A stretch of DNA of 37,431 nucleotides from Rugamonas violacea (lineage in GTDB: Bacteria; Pseudomonadota; Gammaproteobacteria; Burkholderiales; Burkholderiaceae_D), in contig NZ_JAEMNU010000117.1 of the NCBI RefSeq assembly GCF_016461825.1, positions 1-37,431 on the forward strand, read 5' to 3'. Shown one piece after another: positions 8,140-16,577 of the stretch. The notes beneath the pieces were generated by a model, which ran no database searches, was not told where the DNA came from, and was given only the letters and a program-made list of their open reading frames with translations. Numbering within the stretch: the stretch's first letter is position 1; every line of letters starts with the position of its first letter. The position numbers and the translations under genes are program-made.

Positions 8140-9393
8140 ATGTATCAACATATCAAAGTACCTGCTGACGGCAAAAAAATCACCGTCAATGCCGATTTTT
8201 CCCTGAATGTACCAGATAACCCTATCGTTCCCTACATCGAGGGCGACGGCACCGGTGTCGACATCAGCCCGGTGATGATCAAAGTGGTCGACGCGGCCGT
8301 GGCCAAGGCCTACGGCGGCAAGCGCAAGATCAGCTGGATGGAAATTTTCGCCGGCGAAAAGTCGACCACCGTGTACGGCCCGGACGTCTGGCTGCCGGAA
8401 GAGACCCTGCAAGTGCTGAAGGACTACGTGGTCTCGATCAAGGGCCCGTTGACCACGCCGGTCGGCGGCGGCATCCGTTCGCTCAACGTCGCCCTGCGCC
8501 AGCAGCTCGACCTGTACGTCTGCCTGCGCCCGGTGCGTTACTTCACCGGCGTGCCTTCGCCGGTGAAAGAGCCGGAGAAGACCGACATGGTCATCTTCCG
8601 TGAGAACTCGGAAGACATCTACGCCGGCATCGAATACCAGCAAGGCTCCGAAGGCGCCAAGAAACTGATGGACTTCCTGATCAAGGAAATGGGCGTCACC
8701 AAGATCCGCTTCCCGGAAACCTCGGGCCTGGGCATCAAGCCGGTGTCGATCGAAGGCACCCAGCGCCTGGTGCGCAAGGCGATCCAGTACGCCATCGACA
8801 ACGACAAGCCATCGGTGACCATCGTTCACAAAGGCAACATCATGAAGTACACCGAAGGTGGCTTCCGCGACTGGGCCTACGATCTGGCGCAAAAAGAATT
8901 CGGTGCCGAGCTGATCGACGGCGGCCCATGGTGCAAGTTCAAGAATCCGAAGACGGGCAAGGACATCATCGTCAAGGATTCGATCGCCGACGCCTTCCTG
9001 CAACAGATCCTGCTGCGTCCGGCCGAGTACAGCGTCATCGCCACCCTGAACCTGAACGGCGATTACATCTCCGACGCGCTGGCGGCGCAAGTGGGCGGCA
9101 TCGGCATCGCGCCGGGCGCCAACCTGTCGGACTCGGTCGCCATGTTCGAAGCGACCCACGGCACCGCGCCTAAGTACGCCGGCAAGGACTATGTGAACCC
9201 GGGTTCGCTGATCCTGTCGGCCGAAATGATGCTGCGCCACATGGGCTGGCTGGAAGCGGCCGACCTGCTGATCTCCTCGATGCAGAAATCCATCGGCTCC
9301 AAGCGCGTCACCTACGACTTCGCCCGCCTGATGGAAGGCGCGACCCAAGTGTCGTGCTCCGGTTTCGGCGACGTGATGATCGAACACATGTAA
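8140..9393 (+). CDS. icd: Isocitrate dehydrogenase, NADP-dependent
   Basis: From ATG 8140 ([17 protein letters not shown] just upstream) the product has 417 residues; E. coli Icd has 416. The frame stays open to 8023, but the upstream start lacks support. It oxidises isocitrate to 2-oxoglutarate with NADP+ in the TCA cycle. Visible motifs: [11 protein letters not shown] with Ser114, equivalent to the Ser113 phosphorylated by AceK in E. coli; [11 protein letters not shown]; and [17 protein letters not shown] with the Lys-Tyr pair giving NADP preference in the bacterial enzyme. The upstream region has a weak CATAAT -10 and a tandem 11-base repeat. A terminator follows. Confidence 0.97.
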   Translation: MYQHIKVPADGKKITVNADFSLNVPDNPIVPYIEGDGTGVDISPVMIKVVDAAVAKAYGGKRKISWMEIFAGEKSTTVYGPDVWLPEETLQVLKDYVVSIKGPLTTPVGGGIRSLNVALRQQLDLYVCLRPVRYFTGVPSPVKEPEKTDMVIFRENSEDIYAGIEYQQGSEGAKKLMDFLIKEMGVTKIRFPETSGLGIKPVSIEGTQRLVRKAIQYAIDNDKPSVTIVHKGNIMKYTEGGFRDWAYDLAQKEFGAELIDGGPWCKFKNPKTGKDIIVKDSIADAFLQQILLRPAEYSVIATLNLNGDYISDALAAQVGGIGIAPGANLSDSVAMFEATHGTAPKYAGKDYVNPGSLILSAEMMLRHMGWLEAADLLISSMQKSIGSKRVTYDFARLMEGATQVSCSGFGDVMIEHM

Positions 9394-9419
9394 TCAACGT
9401 CGAGCCCGGCTCAACGCAG

Positions 9420-9451
9420 AACCCCGTCCTCGTCCGAGGGCGGGGTTTTTT
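9420..9451 (+). terminator. Intrinsic terminator of icd
   Basis: AACCCCG and CGGGGTT pair around an inner CCTCG/CGAGG stem, followed by a T run. Confidence 0.92.
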
Positions 9452-9534
9452 CTTTGCCGGGCCAACATTTTCCGGCGCGGCGCCGGCGCCCGCCGGGTGT
9501 CTAAAAAATACCACGGTGCGAGCCCGCCGCGCCG

Positions 9535-9578
9535 AAAAAAACCGCATCCCGGCGACGGCCCGGCCGGTGCCGGGATGC
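9535..9578 (-). terminator. Unassigned minus-strand terminator-like hairpin
   Basis: Perfect 10-base arms GCATCCCGGC (9544-9553) and GCCGGGATGC (9569-9578). On the minus strand the stem is followed by seven T (A run 9535-9541). It lies downstream of the csp terminator, with no gene of its own. Confidence 0.75.
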
Positions 9579-9656
9579 GCGGACGGGCTGGCGGCGAGGC
9601 GCTGTGCCCGGCCCCGGCGTTCATCCTACACAACAGCCGCGCCCGCCGGCGGGACG

Positions 9657-9683
9657 AAAAAAAACCCCGCGGGGCGGGGTTTT
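9657..9683 (-). terminator. Intrinsic terminator of the cold-shock gene
   Basis: AAAACCCCGC-GGG-GCGGGGTTTT, with eight A on the plus strand at 9657-9664 giving the T run on the minus strand, 20 bases past the csp stop. Confidence 0.9.
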
Positions 9684-9703
9684 CACTTCCGGTGCTGAAC
9701 GAC

Positions 9704-9907
9704 TTATGCAGCTTGGATGTTGGAAGCTTGCTTGCCTTTAGGGCCTTGCGTGACTTCGAACTGAACTTTTTGACCTTCTTTGAGGGTCTTGAAACCGTTC
9801 ATGTTGATTGCGGAGAAGTGCGCGAACAAGTCTTCGCCGCCGTCATCTGGAGTGATGAAGCCAAAACCTTTGGAATCATTGAACCACTTAACTGTACCTG
9901 TTGCCAT
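9704..9907 (-). CDS. CspA-family cold-shock protein
   Basis: From the ATG at 9907 the product has 67 residues ([17 protein letters not shown]), the exact size of a bacterial Csp. It has RNP1 (KGFGFI) and RNP2 (DLFAHF) and one OB-fold. It binds single-stranded RNA/DNA and acts as an RNA chaperone or antiterminator. GAAGG lies about 9 bases upstream of this start. A second in-frame ATG at 9946 would add 13 residues ([13 protein letters not shown]) and has its own purine-rich ribosome-like site behind a hairpin. The leader is about 110 bases, as in cold-inducible csp mRNAs. Which cspA-type paralogue this is cannot be told from sequence. Confidence 0.95.
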   Translation of the reverse strand: MATGTVKWFNDSKGFGFITPDDGGEDLFAHFSAINMNGFKTLKEGQKVQFEVTQGPKGKQASNIQAA

Positions 9908-9950
9908 AAAAAGAACCTTCAAATAAAAACGAATCACACGAGCCATAAAA

Positions 9951-9966
9951 GCAAGAAGCTTCTTGC
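9951..9966 (-). promoter_or_regulatory. Palindromic hairpin in the csp leader
   Basis: GCAAGAAGCTTCTTGC is a perfect 16-base palindrome, giving a 6-base stem with AGCT loop in the RNA. On the minus strand it lies between GAGGAGGGG (9967-9975) and TTTT-ATG (start at 9946). Confidence 0.7.
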
Positions 9967-10025
9967 CCCCTCCTCACGCCTCACTTCTCATCAGCGCTAG
10001 CACAAAATCGCTAGGCCGATAACGC

Positions 10026-10054
10026 ATTGTTGGCGGAACAATTTTTAAAGTCAA
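10026..10054 (-). promoter_or_regulatory. Promoter of the cold-shock gene
   Basis: On the minus strand: TTGACT (10054-10049), a 17-base spacer and AACAAT (10031-10026). Transcription would start near 10019. Confidence 0.65.
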
Positions 10055-10229
10055 GCGCTTTTGTAAGCATTTTGCTATTTTTTCGACAATTAGCTTAAAT
10101 GCAACTCTTGAATTTATCGATAGGGATGCCATCTGCGCACAGTCCAGAAAGCGCGTAAGATGGAAAACAATTGAATCGCGCTGTGAAATGCGCATTGCAT
10201 CAACCACGAAAGCATTAGAATATAAGCGT

Positions 10230-10532
10230 ATGGCAACCAAGCATGACACCGAAACACTGCTGGAGCGGCAAACGCTGAAGCCGCCACCCCTCTACCAGGT
10301 GGCGCTGCTCAACGATGACTACACGCCGATGGAATTCGTCGTCGCCATCATCCAGGAGTATTTCAACAAGGACCGCGAAACGGCGACGCAAATCATGCTC
10401 AGCGTGCATCGCTACGGCAAGGGAGTATGCGGCGTCTTTTCCAAAGACATAGCCTGTACCAAAGTGGAGTTCGTTTTAACGCATGCGCGCAAGGCAGGTC
10501 ATCCCCTGCAGTGCGTGATGGAGGAAGTATGA
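10230..10532 (+). CDS. clpS: ATP-dependent Clp protease adaptor ClpS
   Basis: From ATG 10230 ([14 protein letters not shown]) the product has 100 residues, the usual ClpS length (E. coli 106). A flexible N-terminal tail of about 20 residues is followed by the ClpS core: [20 protein letters not shown], then the [14 protein letters not shown] segment. The [10 protein letters not shown] region forms the pocket that binds N-degron Phe, Leu, Trp and Tyr (family knowledge). ClpS hands such substrates to ClpAP. The stop overlaps the clpA start (ATGA), so the genes are coupled. No Shine-Dalgarno sequence precedes the start; an upstream in-frame ATG at 10188 lacks one too. Confidence 0.96.
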   Translation: MATKHDTETLLERQTLKPPPLYQVALLNDDYTPMEFVVAIIQEYFNKDRETATQIMLSVHRYGKGVCGVFSKDIACTKVEFVLTHARKAGHPLQCVMEEV

Positions 10533-12832
10533 TTGCGCAGGAATTAGAAGTAAGTTTGCACATGGCGTTTGTCGAAGCCCGACAGGCACGGCACGAATTC
10601 ATCACGGTGGAGCACTTGCTGCTGGCGCTGCTCGACAATCCGTCGGCGGCCGAGGTGCTGCGTGCTTGCGCCGTCAATATCGAGGATCTGCGCAAGACCC
10701 TGACCAACTTCATCGGCGACAACACGCCGACGGTGCCCGGCACGGGCGAGGTCGACACCCAGCCGACGCTCGGTTTCCAGCGCGTCATCCAGCGCGCCAT
10801 CATGCACGTCCAGTCGGCCTCCAACGGCAAGAAGGAGGTCACCGGCGCCAACGTGCTGGTGGCGATCTTCGGCGAGAAGGACTCGCACGCGGTCTACTAC
10901 CTGCACCAGCAGGGCGTGACCCGCCTCGACGTGGTCAACTTCATCTCGCACGGCGTGCGCAAGGACCAGTCGGCCGACAGCGCCAAGGCCTCCGAGGGCG
11001 TCGAAGAGGGCGCGCCGGGCGGCGAGGGGCAGACCAAGGAAAGCCCGCTCGACCAGTTCACGCAGAACCTGAACAAGGCCGCCGCCGAGGGCAAGATCGA
11101 TCCGCTGATCGGCCGCGAGGACGAGGTCGACCGCGTCATCCAGATCCTCTGCCGCCGCCGCAAGAACAATCCGCTGCTGGTCGGCGAGGCCGGCGTCGGC
11201 AAGACCGCCATCGCCGAGGGCCTGGCCTACCGCATCACGCAGAACGACGTGCCGGAGATCCTGCAGAACGCCGTCGTCTACTCGCTCGACATGGGCGCGC
11301 TGCTGGCCGGCACCAAATACCGCGGCGACTTCGAGCAGCGCCTGAAGGCCGTCCTCAAGCAGTTGAAGGACAACCCGAACGGCATCCTGTTCATCGACGA
11401 GATCCACACCATCATCGGCGCCGGTTCGGCCTCGGGCGGCACGCTCGACGCCTCCAACCTGCTGAAACCGGCCTTGGCCAACGGCCAGCTCAAGTGCATC
11501 GGCGCGACCACCTACACCGAGTTCCGCGGCGTGTTCGAGAAGGACCACGCGCTGAGCCGCCGCTTCCAGAAGGTCGACGTCAACGAGCCGACCGTCGAGC
11601 AGACCGTGCAGATCCTGCGCGGCCTCAAGTCGCGCTTCGAGGAGCACCACGGCGTCAAGTACTCCGCCTCGGCGCTGTCCACGGCGGCCGAGCTGGCGGC
11701 CCGTTTCATCAACGACCGCCACCTGCCCGACAAGGCGATCGACGTCATCGACGAGGCCGGCGCGGCGCAGCGCATCCTGCCCAAGTCGAAGCAGAAGAAA
11801 ACCATCGGCAAGGCCGAGATCGAGGACATCATCGCCAAGATCGCCCGCATCCCGCCGCAGACCGTCAACCAGGACGACCGCAGCAAGCTGCAGACCATCG
11901 ACCGCGACCTGCGCAACGTGGTGTTCGGCCAAGACCCGGCGATCGACGCGCTGGCCTCGGCCATCAAGATGGCGCGTGCCGGCCTGGGCAAGACCGACAA
12001 GCCGATCGGCTCCTTCCTGTTCTCCGGTCCGACCGGGGTCGGCAAGACCGAGGTGGCCAAGCAGCTCGCCTTCATCATGGGCATCGAGCTGATCCGCTTC
12101 GACATGTCCGAGTACATGGAGCGCCACGCCGTCAGCCGCCTGATCGGCGCGCCGCCGGGCTATGTCGGTTTCGACCAGGGTGGCCTGCTGACCGAGGCGA
12201 TCACCAAGAAGCCGCACGCCGTGCTGCTGCTCGACGAGATCGAGAAGGCCCATCCGGACATCTTCAATATCCTGCTGCAGGTGATGGACCACGGCACGCT
12301 GACCGACAACAACGGCCGCAAGGCCGACTTCCGCAACGTGATCATCATCATGACCACCAACGCGGGCGCCGAGAGTCTGCAGAAGACCTCGATCGGCTTC
12401 ACCAACTCGAAAGAGGCGGGCGACGAGATGGCCGACATCAAGCGCATGTTCACGCCGGAGTTCCGCAACCGGCTGGACGCGACGATCAGCTTCCGCGCCC
12501 TCAACGAGGACGTGATCCTGCGCGTCGTCGACAAGTTCCTGATGCAGCTGGAAGAGCAGCTGCACGAGAAAAAGGTCGAGGCCATCTTCACCGAGAAGCT
12601 GCGCAAGTTCCTGTCGAAGAAGGGCTTCGATCCCTTGATGGGCGCGCGGCCGATGTCGCGCCTGATCCAGGACATGATCCGCAAGGCGCTGGCCGACGAG
12701 CTGCTGTTCGGCCGTCTGGTGAGCGGCGGCCGGGTCACCGTCGACCTCGACGAGAAGGACCAGGTCAAGCTGGAATTCCCCGAGTCCGACCCGGCGCCGA
12801 CCCTGCCGCCGGAGACGGTGGAAGTGGAATAA
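10529..12832 (+). CDS. clpA: ATP-dependent Clp protease ATPase subunit ClpA
   Basis: From ATG 10529 ([14 protein letters not shown]), preceded by GGAGGAAG, the product has 767 residues (E. coli 758). Order: double Clp N-domain (1-145), acidic linker (about 146-175, longer and more Glu/Gly-rich than in E. coli), AAA+ module 1 with Walker A GEAGVGKT (219-226) and FIDEIHT, AAA+ module 2 with Walker A GPTGVGKT (about 500-507) and [11 protein letters not shown], and a C-terminal D2-small domain. The IGF tripeptide (622-624) is the ClpP-docking loop. No ClpB-type coiled coil is present. ClpA unfolds proteins and feeds them to ClpP; clpP itself is not in the window. Confidence 0.98.
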   Translation: MIAQELEVSLHMAFVEARQARHEFITVEHLLLALLDNPSAAEVLRACAVNIEDLRKTLTNFIGDNTPTVPGTGEVDTQPTLGFQRVIQRAIMHVQSASNGKKEVTGANVLVAIFGEKDSHAVYYLHQQGVTRLDVVNFISHGVRKDQSADSAKASEGVEEGAPGGEGQTKESPLDQFTQNLNKAAAEGKIDPLIGREDEVDRVIQILCRRRKNNPLLVGEAGVGKTAIAEGLAYRITQNDVPEILQNAVVYSLDMGALLAGTKYRGDFEQRLKAVLKQLKDNPNGILFIDEIHTIIGAGSASGGTLDASNLLKPALANGQLKCIGATTYTEFRGVFEKDHALSRRFQKVDVNEPTVEQTVQILRGLKSRFEEHHGVKYSASALSTAAELAARFINDRHLPDKAIDVIDEAGAAQRILPKSKQKKTIGKAEIEDIIAKIARIPPQTVNQDDRSKLQTIDRDLRNVVFGQDPAIDALASAIKMARAGLGKTDKPIGSFLFSGPTGVGKTEVAKQLAFIMGIELIRFDMSEYMERHAVSRLIGAPPGYVGFDQGGLLTEAITKKPHAVLLLDEIEKAHPDIFNILLQVMDHGTLTDNNGRKADFRNVIIIMTTNAGAESLQKTSIGFTNSKEAGDEMADIKRMFTPEFRNRLDATISFRALNEDVILRVVDKFLMQLEEQLHEKKVEAIFTEKLRKFLSKKGFDPLMGARPMSRLIQDMIRKALADELLFGRLVSGGRVTVDLDEKDQVKLEFPESDPAPTLPPETVEVE

Positions 12833-12867
12833 GTTGTCCGCCCGGCCGCTGCGGCGGCTGGCCAAAA

Positions 12868-12901
12868 GCCCGCGACATGCAAATGCCGCGGGTTTTTTTT
12901 T
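12868..12901 (+). terminator. Intrinsic terminator of clpSA
   Basis: CCCGCG and CGCGGG pair around a 12-base loop, followed by nine T. Confidence 0.92.
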
Positions 12902-12939
12902 GGAGCCTGGAATGTGTCGAAGTCACCGACAAGCCCACA

Positions 12940-12980
12940 GGCGAAGAGCCGGGGTCAGACCCCGAGGGGTCTGACCCCAG
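12940..12980. repeat. REP-like palindromic element, copy 1
   Basis: The lead-in GGCGAAGAGCC is followed by the perfect inverted repeat GGGGTCAGACCCC (12951-12963), a GA centre and GGGGTCTGACCCC (12966-12978). A sister copy with the same lead-in and geometry is at 21073-21113. Confidence 0.85.
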
Positions 12981-13043
12981 ATTGCGCCGTTGGGTTTTGT
13001 CGGCGTTCCGATAGTCCGTGAAGTACTTTTTCTATTCGTACAA

Positions 13044-13568
13044 ATGAGTGATCAAGCAAGCGCAAACCGGCTGGAGCAAGAGGGACTACAGCTATTCGAG
13101 GCGGGAGAATACGAGGCGGCGGCGCTGAAGTACCAGCACGCGCTGGCGCTGGCCGACCCCGGCTACTGGCGCCTGGCCGACTACCACGGCGCCTACGCCT
13201 GCGTGCTCGGCGCGCTGGACCGCCAGAGCGAGGCGCGCAGCCAGCTGGAGCTGGCCCTGGCCGCCGAGCTGGCCCAGGGCGCGGCGCAGAACAGCCAGGG
13301 CGTGCTGATCGCCCGCTACTTCCTGGCCGACCACATGGTGCGCTGTGGCGAGCCGCAGGCCGCCCTGCAGGCGCTGGAAACGGCGCTGCACCACGCGCCC
13401 GACCACTGGCTGGTGCGCATGGTGCAGGCCGAGGCGCTGGCCGCGCTGGGCCGTGTCGAGGAGGCCCGGCGCGCCGCCGAGGCCTGTTTCGCCAACGTCG
13501 CCTCGGCCGACAAGCGCGCCGAGCTGCGCGCCCGCCTGCAAGCCATCCTCGAGGCGGCGCCGGCCTGA
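13044..13568 (+). CDS. Tetratricopeptide-repeat protein of unknown function
   Basis: From ATG 13044 (MSDQASANRLEQEG) the product has 174 residues, soluble and almost wholly helical. At least three TPR-like helix pairs are visible: EGLQLFEAGEYEAAALKYQHAL (about 11-32, shown here split: EGLQLFEAGEYEAA, LKYQHAL), HMVRCGEPQAALQALETAL (about 97-115) and QAEALAALGRVEEARRAAEAC. TPRs bind partner proteins. No signal peptide or enzyme domain is seen. There is no clear Shine-Dalgarno sequence. It follows a REP-like element and the clpA terminator, so it is a separate unit. Its last residues and stop lie in a 41-base tandem duplication. Confidence 0.8.
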   Translation: MSDQASANRLEQEGLQLFEAGEYEAAALKYQHALALADPGYWRLADYHGAYACVLGALDRQSEARSQLELALAAELAQGAAQNSQGVLIARYFLADHMVRCGEPQAALQALETALHHAPDHWLVRMVQAEALAALGRVEEARRAAEACFANVASADKRAELRARLQAILEAAPA

Positions 13569-13614
13569 GCGCCAGCCTGCTACCGATCCTCAAAGCGGCG
13601 CCGGCCTGAGCGCC
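13545..13614 (+). repeat. 41-base tandem duplication over the TPR gene stop codon
   Basis: A 29-base block including GGCGCCGGCCTGAGCGCC occurs at 13545-13573 and 13586-13614 with two mismatches. The second copy carries a second in-register TGA beyond the functional stop. Confidence 0.85.
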
Positions 13615-13621
13615 GCCGCCG

Positions 13622-14332
13622 CTACATGCCGGCCAGGCTCTTGAACTGGGCGGCGCGGCGGCGCGACACCTCCACCGCCAGCTCGTCCGGCAGCAGCAGA
13701 TCGAGGCCGCCGGCCTCGCCCGGCCGCACCCGCCGCACGAAGTCGAGGTTGACGATGTGGCGGCGGCTGGTGCGGAAGAAGCGCGCCGGATCGAGTTTTT
13801 CCTCCAACTGGCTGAGCGAGCGCAGCATCAGCGGCCGCTCGCCGTCGAAGTAGACCCGCGTGTAGTTACCCTCCGATTCGAACAGGCGGATCTGTTCCAG
13901 TCCGACAAACCAGCAGCGCTCGCCGTCCTTGATGAAGATCTTGTCCCAGCCCGGCGCGGCGGCGGGCGACTGCGGCCGGCCTTGGCCGGCGCCGGCGCGG
14001 TGCAAGGCGGCGGCCAGGCGCGCCGCCTGGATCGGCTTGGGCAGGTAGTCGAGCGCGCTGACCTCGAAGGCGCGGATGGCGTACTGGTCGAAGGCGGTGG
14101 TGAAGATCACCTTGGGCGCCGTGTCGAGCGCGGCCAGCAGGTCGAAGCCGCTGCCGCCGGGCATCTGCACGTCGAGGAAGATCAGCTCCGGGCGCAGCGC
14201 GCCGATCTGCGCCAGCGCGTCGGCCGCGTTGACCGCCTCGCCGACGATCTCCACCTCGGCATGGGCCGCCAGCAGGCGGCGCAGCTCGGCCCGCGCCAGC
14301 CGCTCGTCGTCGATCAGCAGCGCGCGGATCAT
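13622..14332 (-). CDS. LytTR-family response regulator
   Basis: The 236-residue product has an N-terminal receiver domain (IDDE at 7-10, phospho-acceptor Asp54 in FLDVQMPG, conserved Lys in YLPKP) and a C-terminal LytTR DNA-binding domain (about 130-236: FIKDGERCWFVGLEQIRLFES, NYTRVYF, FFRTSRRHIVNLDFV, shown split). LytTR regulators bind direct repeats in target promoters. It overlaps the kinase gene by ATGA (14329-14332), making a cotranscribed two-component pair of the AlgZ/AlgR or LytS/LytR type. The target genes are unknown; the upstream hydrolase in the same operon is an obvious candidate in the same response. Confidence 0.95.
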   Translation of the reverse strand: MIRALLIDDERLARAELRRLLAAHAEVEIVGEAVNAADALAQIGALRPELIFLDVQMPGGSGFDLLAALDTAPKVIFTTAFDQYAIRAFEVSALDYLPKPIQAARLAAALHRAGAGQGRPQSPAAAPGWDKIFIKDGERCWFVGLEQIRLFESEGNYTRVYFDGERPLMLRSLSQLEEKLDPARFFRTSRRHIVNLDFVRRVRPGEAGGLDLLLPDELAVEVSRRRAAQFKSLAGM

Positions 14333-15366
14333 GCCGCCGCCGGCAACGTCAGCGTGGCGCGCACCCAGCCGGCATCCTCGCTCAGGTCGAGCCGGGCGCT
14401 GCCGCCCAGGGCCAGCGCCAACCGCTTGCGCGTGTTGACCAGGCCGACCTTGGTCGAATTGGCGAACGGCAGAATCGCGCCGGCGTTGCCGATCTCGATG
14501 TCGACCATGCCGTCGCGGCGGCCGACGCGGATGCGGATCTCGCTGCCGTCCGGATTGCTCTCGACGCCATACTTGACGGCGTTCTCCACCAGCGTCTGCA
14601 AGGCCATCGGCGGAATGCGCACCCGCTCAAGGCCGGCCTCGACCTCCAGCGAGACGCGCATGCGCTCGTCGAAACGGATCTTCTCGATCGCCAGATAAGC
14701 CTGCACCGCCTCCAGTTCGTCGGCCAGCGGCACCGTGTCGGCCTGGCCCGATTGCAGCGCGTAGCGCATCATGCTGGCCAGCTGGTCGATCATTTGCGCG
14801 GCGGCCTGCTGGTCCTGGAAGATCAGCGCGCGCACGCTGTTCATGCTGTTGAAGAAAAAGTGCGGATTGACCTGGGCCTGCAGCGCGCGCAGCTCGGTGT
14901 CCTTGGCCTGCACCTCCAGCCGCAACGCCTCGGCCTCGAAGCGGTTGGCGCGGCGCAGCGCCAGCGCCGACAGGTAGCACACCGTCCAGGCGCCGAATAT
15001 GCCGCCCCAGAACATCGTCGAAATCGGCAGCCAGGCCAGGCCTGTGACGGCCTGATCCTGCAGCAGGTTGATCGCCAGTGCCACGCTGAGCGCCTGCGCC
15101 AGGCCCAGCACCAGCGGTCCGGCCAGCAGGCGGCGCCAACGCGGCGTGGGCGAGGCCCAGCCGCGCCGCTTGATCTGGCCATGCCACAGGTGGCTGAGCA
15201 GCAGCGCGCTGAGCGAGGCCCACCAGCACACCGCCGCCACGCCGTGGCGATCGATCACCATGCTGTACAGGGTCAGATTGAACACGGCCACCGCACCCCA
15301 GCCGGCCAGTTGGAAGATCCAGTACCAGTTGAGGCGGACGAGCAAGGGGCGTGGCGTTGGCGTCAT
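14329..15366 (-). CDS. LytS/AlgZ-type sensor histidine kinase
   Basis: From the ATG at 15366 (MTPTPRPLLVRL) the product has 345 residues. An upstream in-frame ATG at 15399 would lie inside the hydrolase gene. Four hydrophobic segments span about residues 15-135, with little periplasmic sequence, so the signal is probably sensed in or near the membrane. A short coiled coil (about 140-165) leads to the His_kinase (PF06580) motif QVNPHFFFNSMNSVRA with phospho-acceptor His169. The ATPase has N-box LQTLVENAVKYGVES and G-box GLVNTRKRL. It starts 4 bases after the hydrolase stop and overlaps the response regulator start. Confidence 0.94.
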   Translation of the reverse strand: MTPTPRPLLVRLNWYWIFQLAGWGAVAVFNLTLYSMVIDRHGVAAVCWWASLSALLLSHLWHGQIKRRGWASPTPRWRRLLAGPLVLGLAQALSVALAINLLQDQAVTGLAWLPISTMFWGGIFGAWTVCYLSALALRRANRFEAEALRLEVQAKDTELRALQAQVNPHFFFNSMNSVRALIFQDQQAAAQMIDQLASMMRYALQSGQADTVPLADELEAVQAYLAIEKIRFDERMRVSLEVEAGLERVRIPPMALQTLVENAVKYGVESNPDGSEIRIRVGRRDGMVDIEIGNAGAILPFANSTKVGLVNTRKRLALALGGSARLDLSEDAGWVRATLTLPAAA

Positions 15367-15370
15367 GTTG

Positions 15371-16246
15371 TCATTTGATGAAGTGGTCGACGCGATCATA
15401 CAGCCAAGCCGGATCGTCGTACATGATGAAGTGGCGGGCGTTGTCGCTCAGTTCTATCGTCACACCGGCCAGCCGTTGATACTGCTGGCGGAAGGTCGCC
15501 TCCACCGCCGCCTTCGGCGCGTAGTCGCGGTAGGCGATCCAGGTGCCCAGCACCAAAGTCGGCGCCTTGATGCGGGCGATGTCCTGGCGCATATCGTCGC
15601 CCAGCATCTGCGCCATCGCGTCGATCACGCTGTTGCGGTCGGAGCGCTGGCCCCAGCCGGCGATGCGTTCGACGTCGGCGGGCTGGCTGACCATGCTGCG
15701 CAGCGACTGCATCTGGCTGGCGCGGAAGGCGGCCGGTTCCTGCCGCAGCATGTTCTCGCGCATGCCACTTGCCATCTGCCGCAACTGCTCGGCGCTCATG
15801 CTCGGCACCTGGAGCGCGCCCAGCGCCGGCAAGACATCGACGACGACCAGGCGGCCGACCTGCTCGGGATGGTCGCTGGCCAGCTTGAGGCCGAGGAAGC
15901 CGCCCAGGCTGTGGCCGATGACCAGCGGCTGAACCAGGCCCTGCTCGCGGATGTAGTCGCTCAGCTGCTGCTCAACGCTGGCCAGCAGCGGCGTATCGAT
16001 GGCAGGCACGCCGGCGAATCCGGCCAAGGTCAGCACGTGGCACTGGCGCTGCTGCTGCGCGCAGTAGTGCTGCACGGTGCCGTCCCACACCTGGCCCGCC
16101 GAGGCCAGGCCGGGAATCAGGATGACGGGGCGGCCCTGGCCGCTCACCTCGACTTGGAAGGCGGGATGGGCGGCGGCCTGCGTCGTCGATTGGGCCAGCA
16201 GCAGGCTGGCGGCGATGAACAGATTGCGGATCGGTGAGCATTGCAT
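15371..16246 (-). CDS. Exported alpha/beta hydrolase
   Basis: The 291-residue product has an N-terminal signal peptide (MQCSPIRNLFIAASLLLAQ, cut near QAAA) and an alpha/beta-hydrolase fold: oxyanion segment IPGLASAG, nucleophile elbow GHSLGG (Ser), and a C-terminal ARHFIMYDDP with the likely catalytic His. An Asp between strands 6 and 7 completes the triad. The substrate is not evident; esterase, lactonase or lipase-like activity are all possible. AAGGAGACACCC precedes ATG 16246, a strong ribosome site. It is the first gene of an operon with the kinase and regulator, unusual company that suggests the enzyme's product or substrate may be what the kinase senses (inference). Confidence 0.9.
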   Translation of the reverse strand: MQCSPIRNLFIAASLLLAQSTTQAAAHPAFQVEVSGQGRPVILIPGLASAGQVWDGTVQHYCAQQQRQCHVLTLAGFAGVPAIDTPLLASVEQQLSDYIREQGLVQPLVIGHSLGGFLGLKLASDHPEQVGRLVVVDVLPALGALQVPSMSAEQLRQMASGMRENMLRQEPAAFRASQMQSLRSMVSQPADVERIAGWGQRSDRNSVIDAMAQMLGDDMRQDIARIKAPTLVLGTWIAYRDYAPKAAVEATFRQQYQRLAGVTIELSDNARHFIMYDDPAWLYDRVDHFIK

Positions 16247-16577
16247 GGGTGTCTCCTTGGTTGGGATGACGTATGCTGAGGGCGTCCGGCGCGGCTTGCC
16301 AGTGCCACAGGATCAGCGGTCGATTTCGAGGATGAGCGGTGTTTGCTGCCCCGATGGTGCTTGGTTCAACGAGAATTTGAAATCTACATTCGCTTTATGC
16401 TGAGGTTTAGGAAAATAAACTGCCAAATCCAGGCATCTGATCTATTCCTGAGAAGATTTTCCTCATGTGACAAAGTGTGAGTTTCCATATTGCAATATCA
16501 AGTATACTTAAGAAATCTACTTTTGGTAGTAATTTGCATTGCACGAAAACCATTAAACCTTAACTCAATATCAAAAT
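16247..16577. other. Left flank of AT-rich cassette; hydrolase upstream region
   Basis: Up to about 16370 the composition is host-like and must contain the hydrolase promoter (minus). From there it turns AT-rich. TATACT at 16503-16508 is a possible -10 for the cassette, with no good -35. No mobile-element gene, tRNA or terminator is seen. Confidence 0.5.

Larger units (their letters stand above)
9394..9703. other. Intergenic region between convergent icd and csp genes
   Basis: This 310-base gap holds three terminator-like hairpins: one for icd, one for the cold-shock gene and one in between on the minus strand. No protein gene is supported here. Confidence 0.6.
9908..10229. other. Divergent csp/clpS intergenic region
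   Basis: It contains the csp leader with a 16-base palindrome (9951-9966), the csp promoter (10026-10054) and the upstream region of clpS. The latter has TTGCAT at 10195 and TAGAAT/TATAAG near 10216-10226. No gene is seen. Confidence 0.6.

Noticed and set aside
12990..13043. Earlier start for the TPR protein (MGFVGVPIVREVLF)
   Set aside because: No ribosome site; the extra residues do not fit the helical repeat, and MSDQASA is a more usual start.
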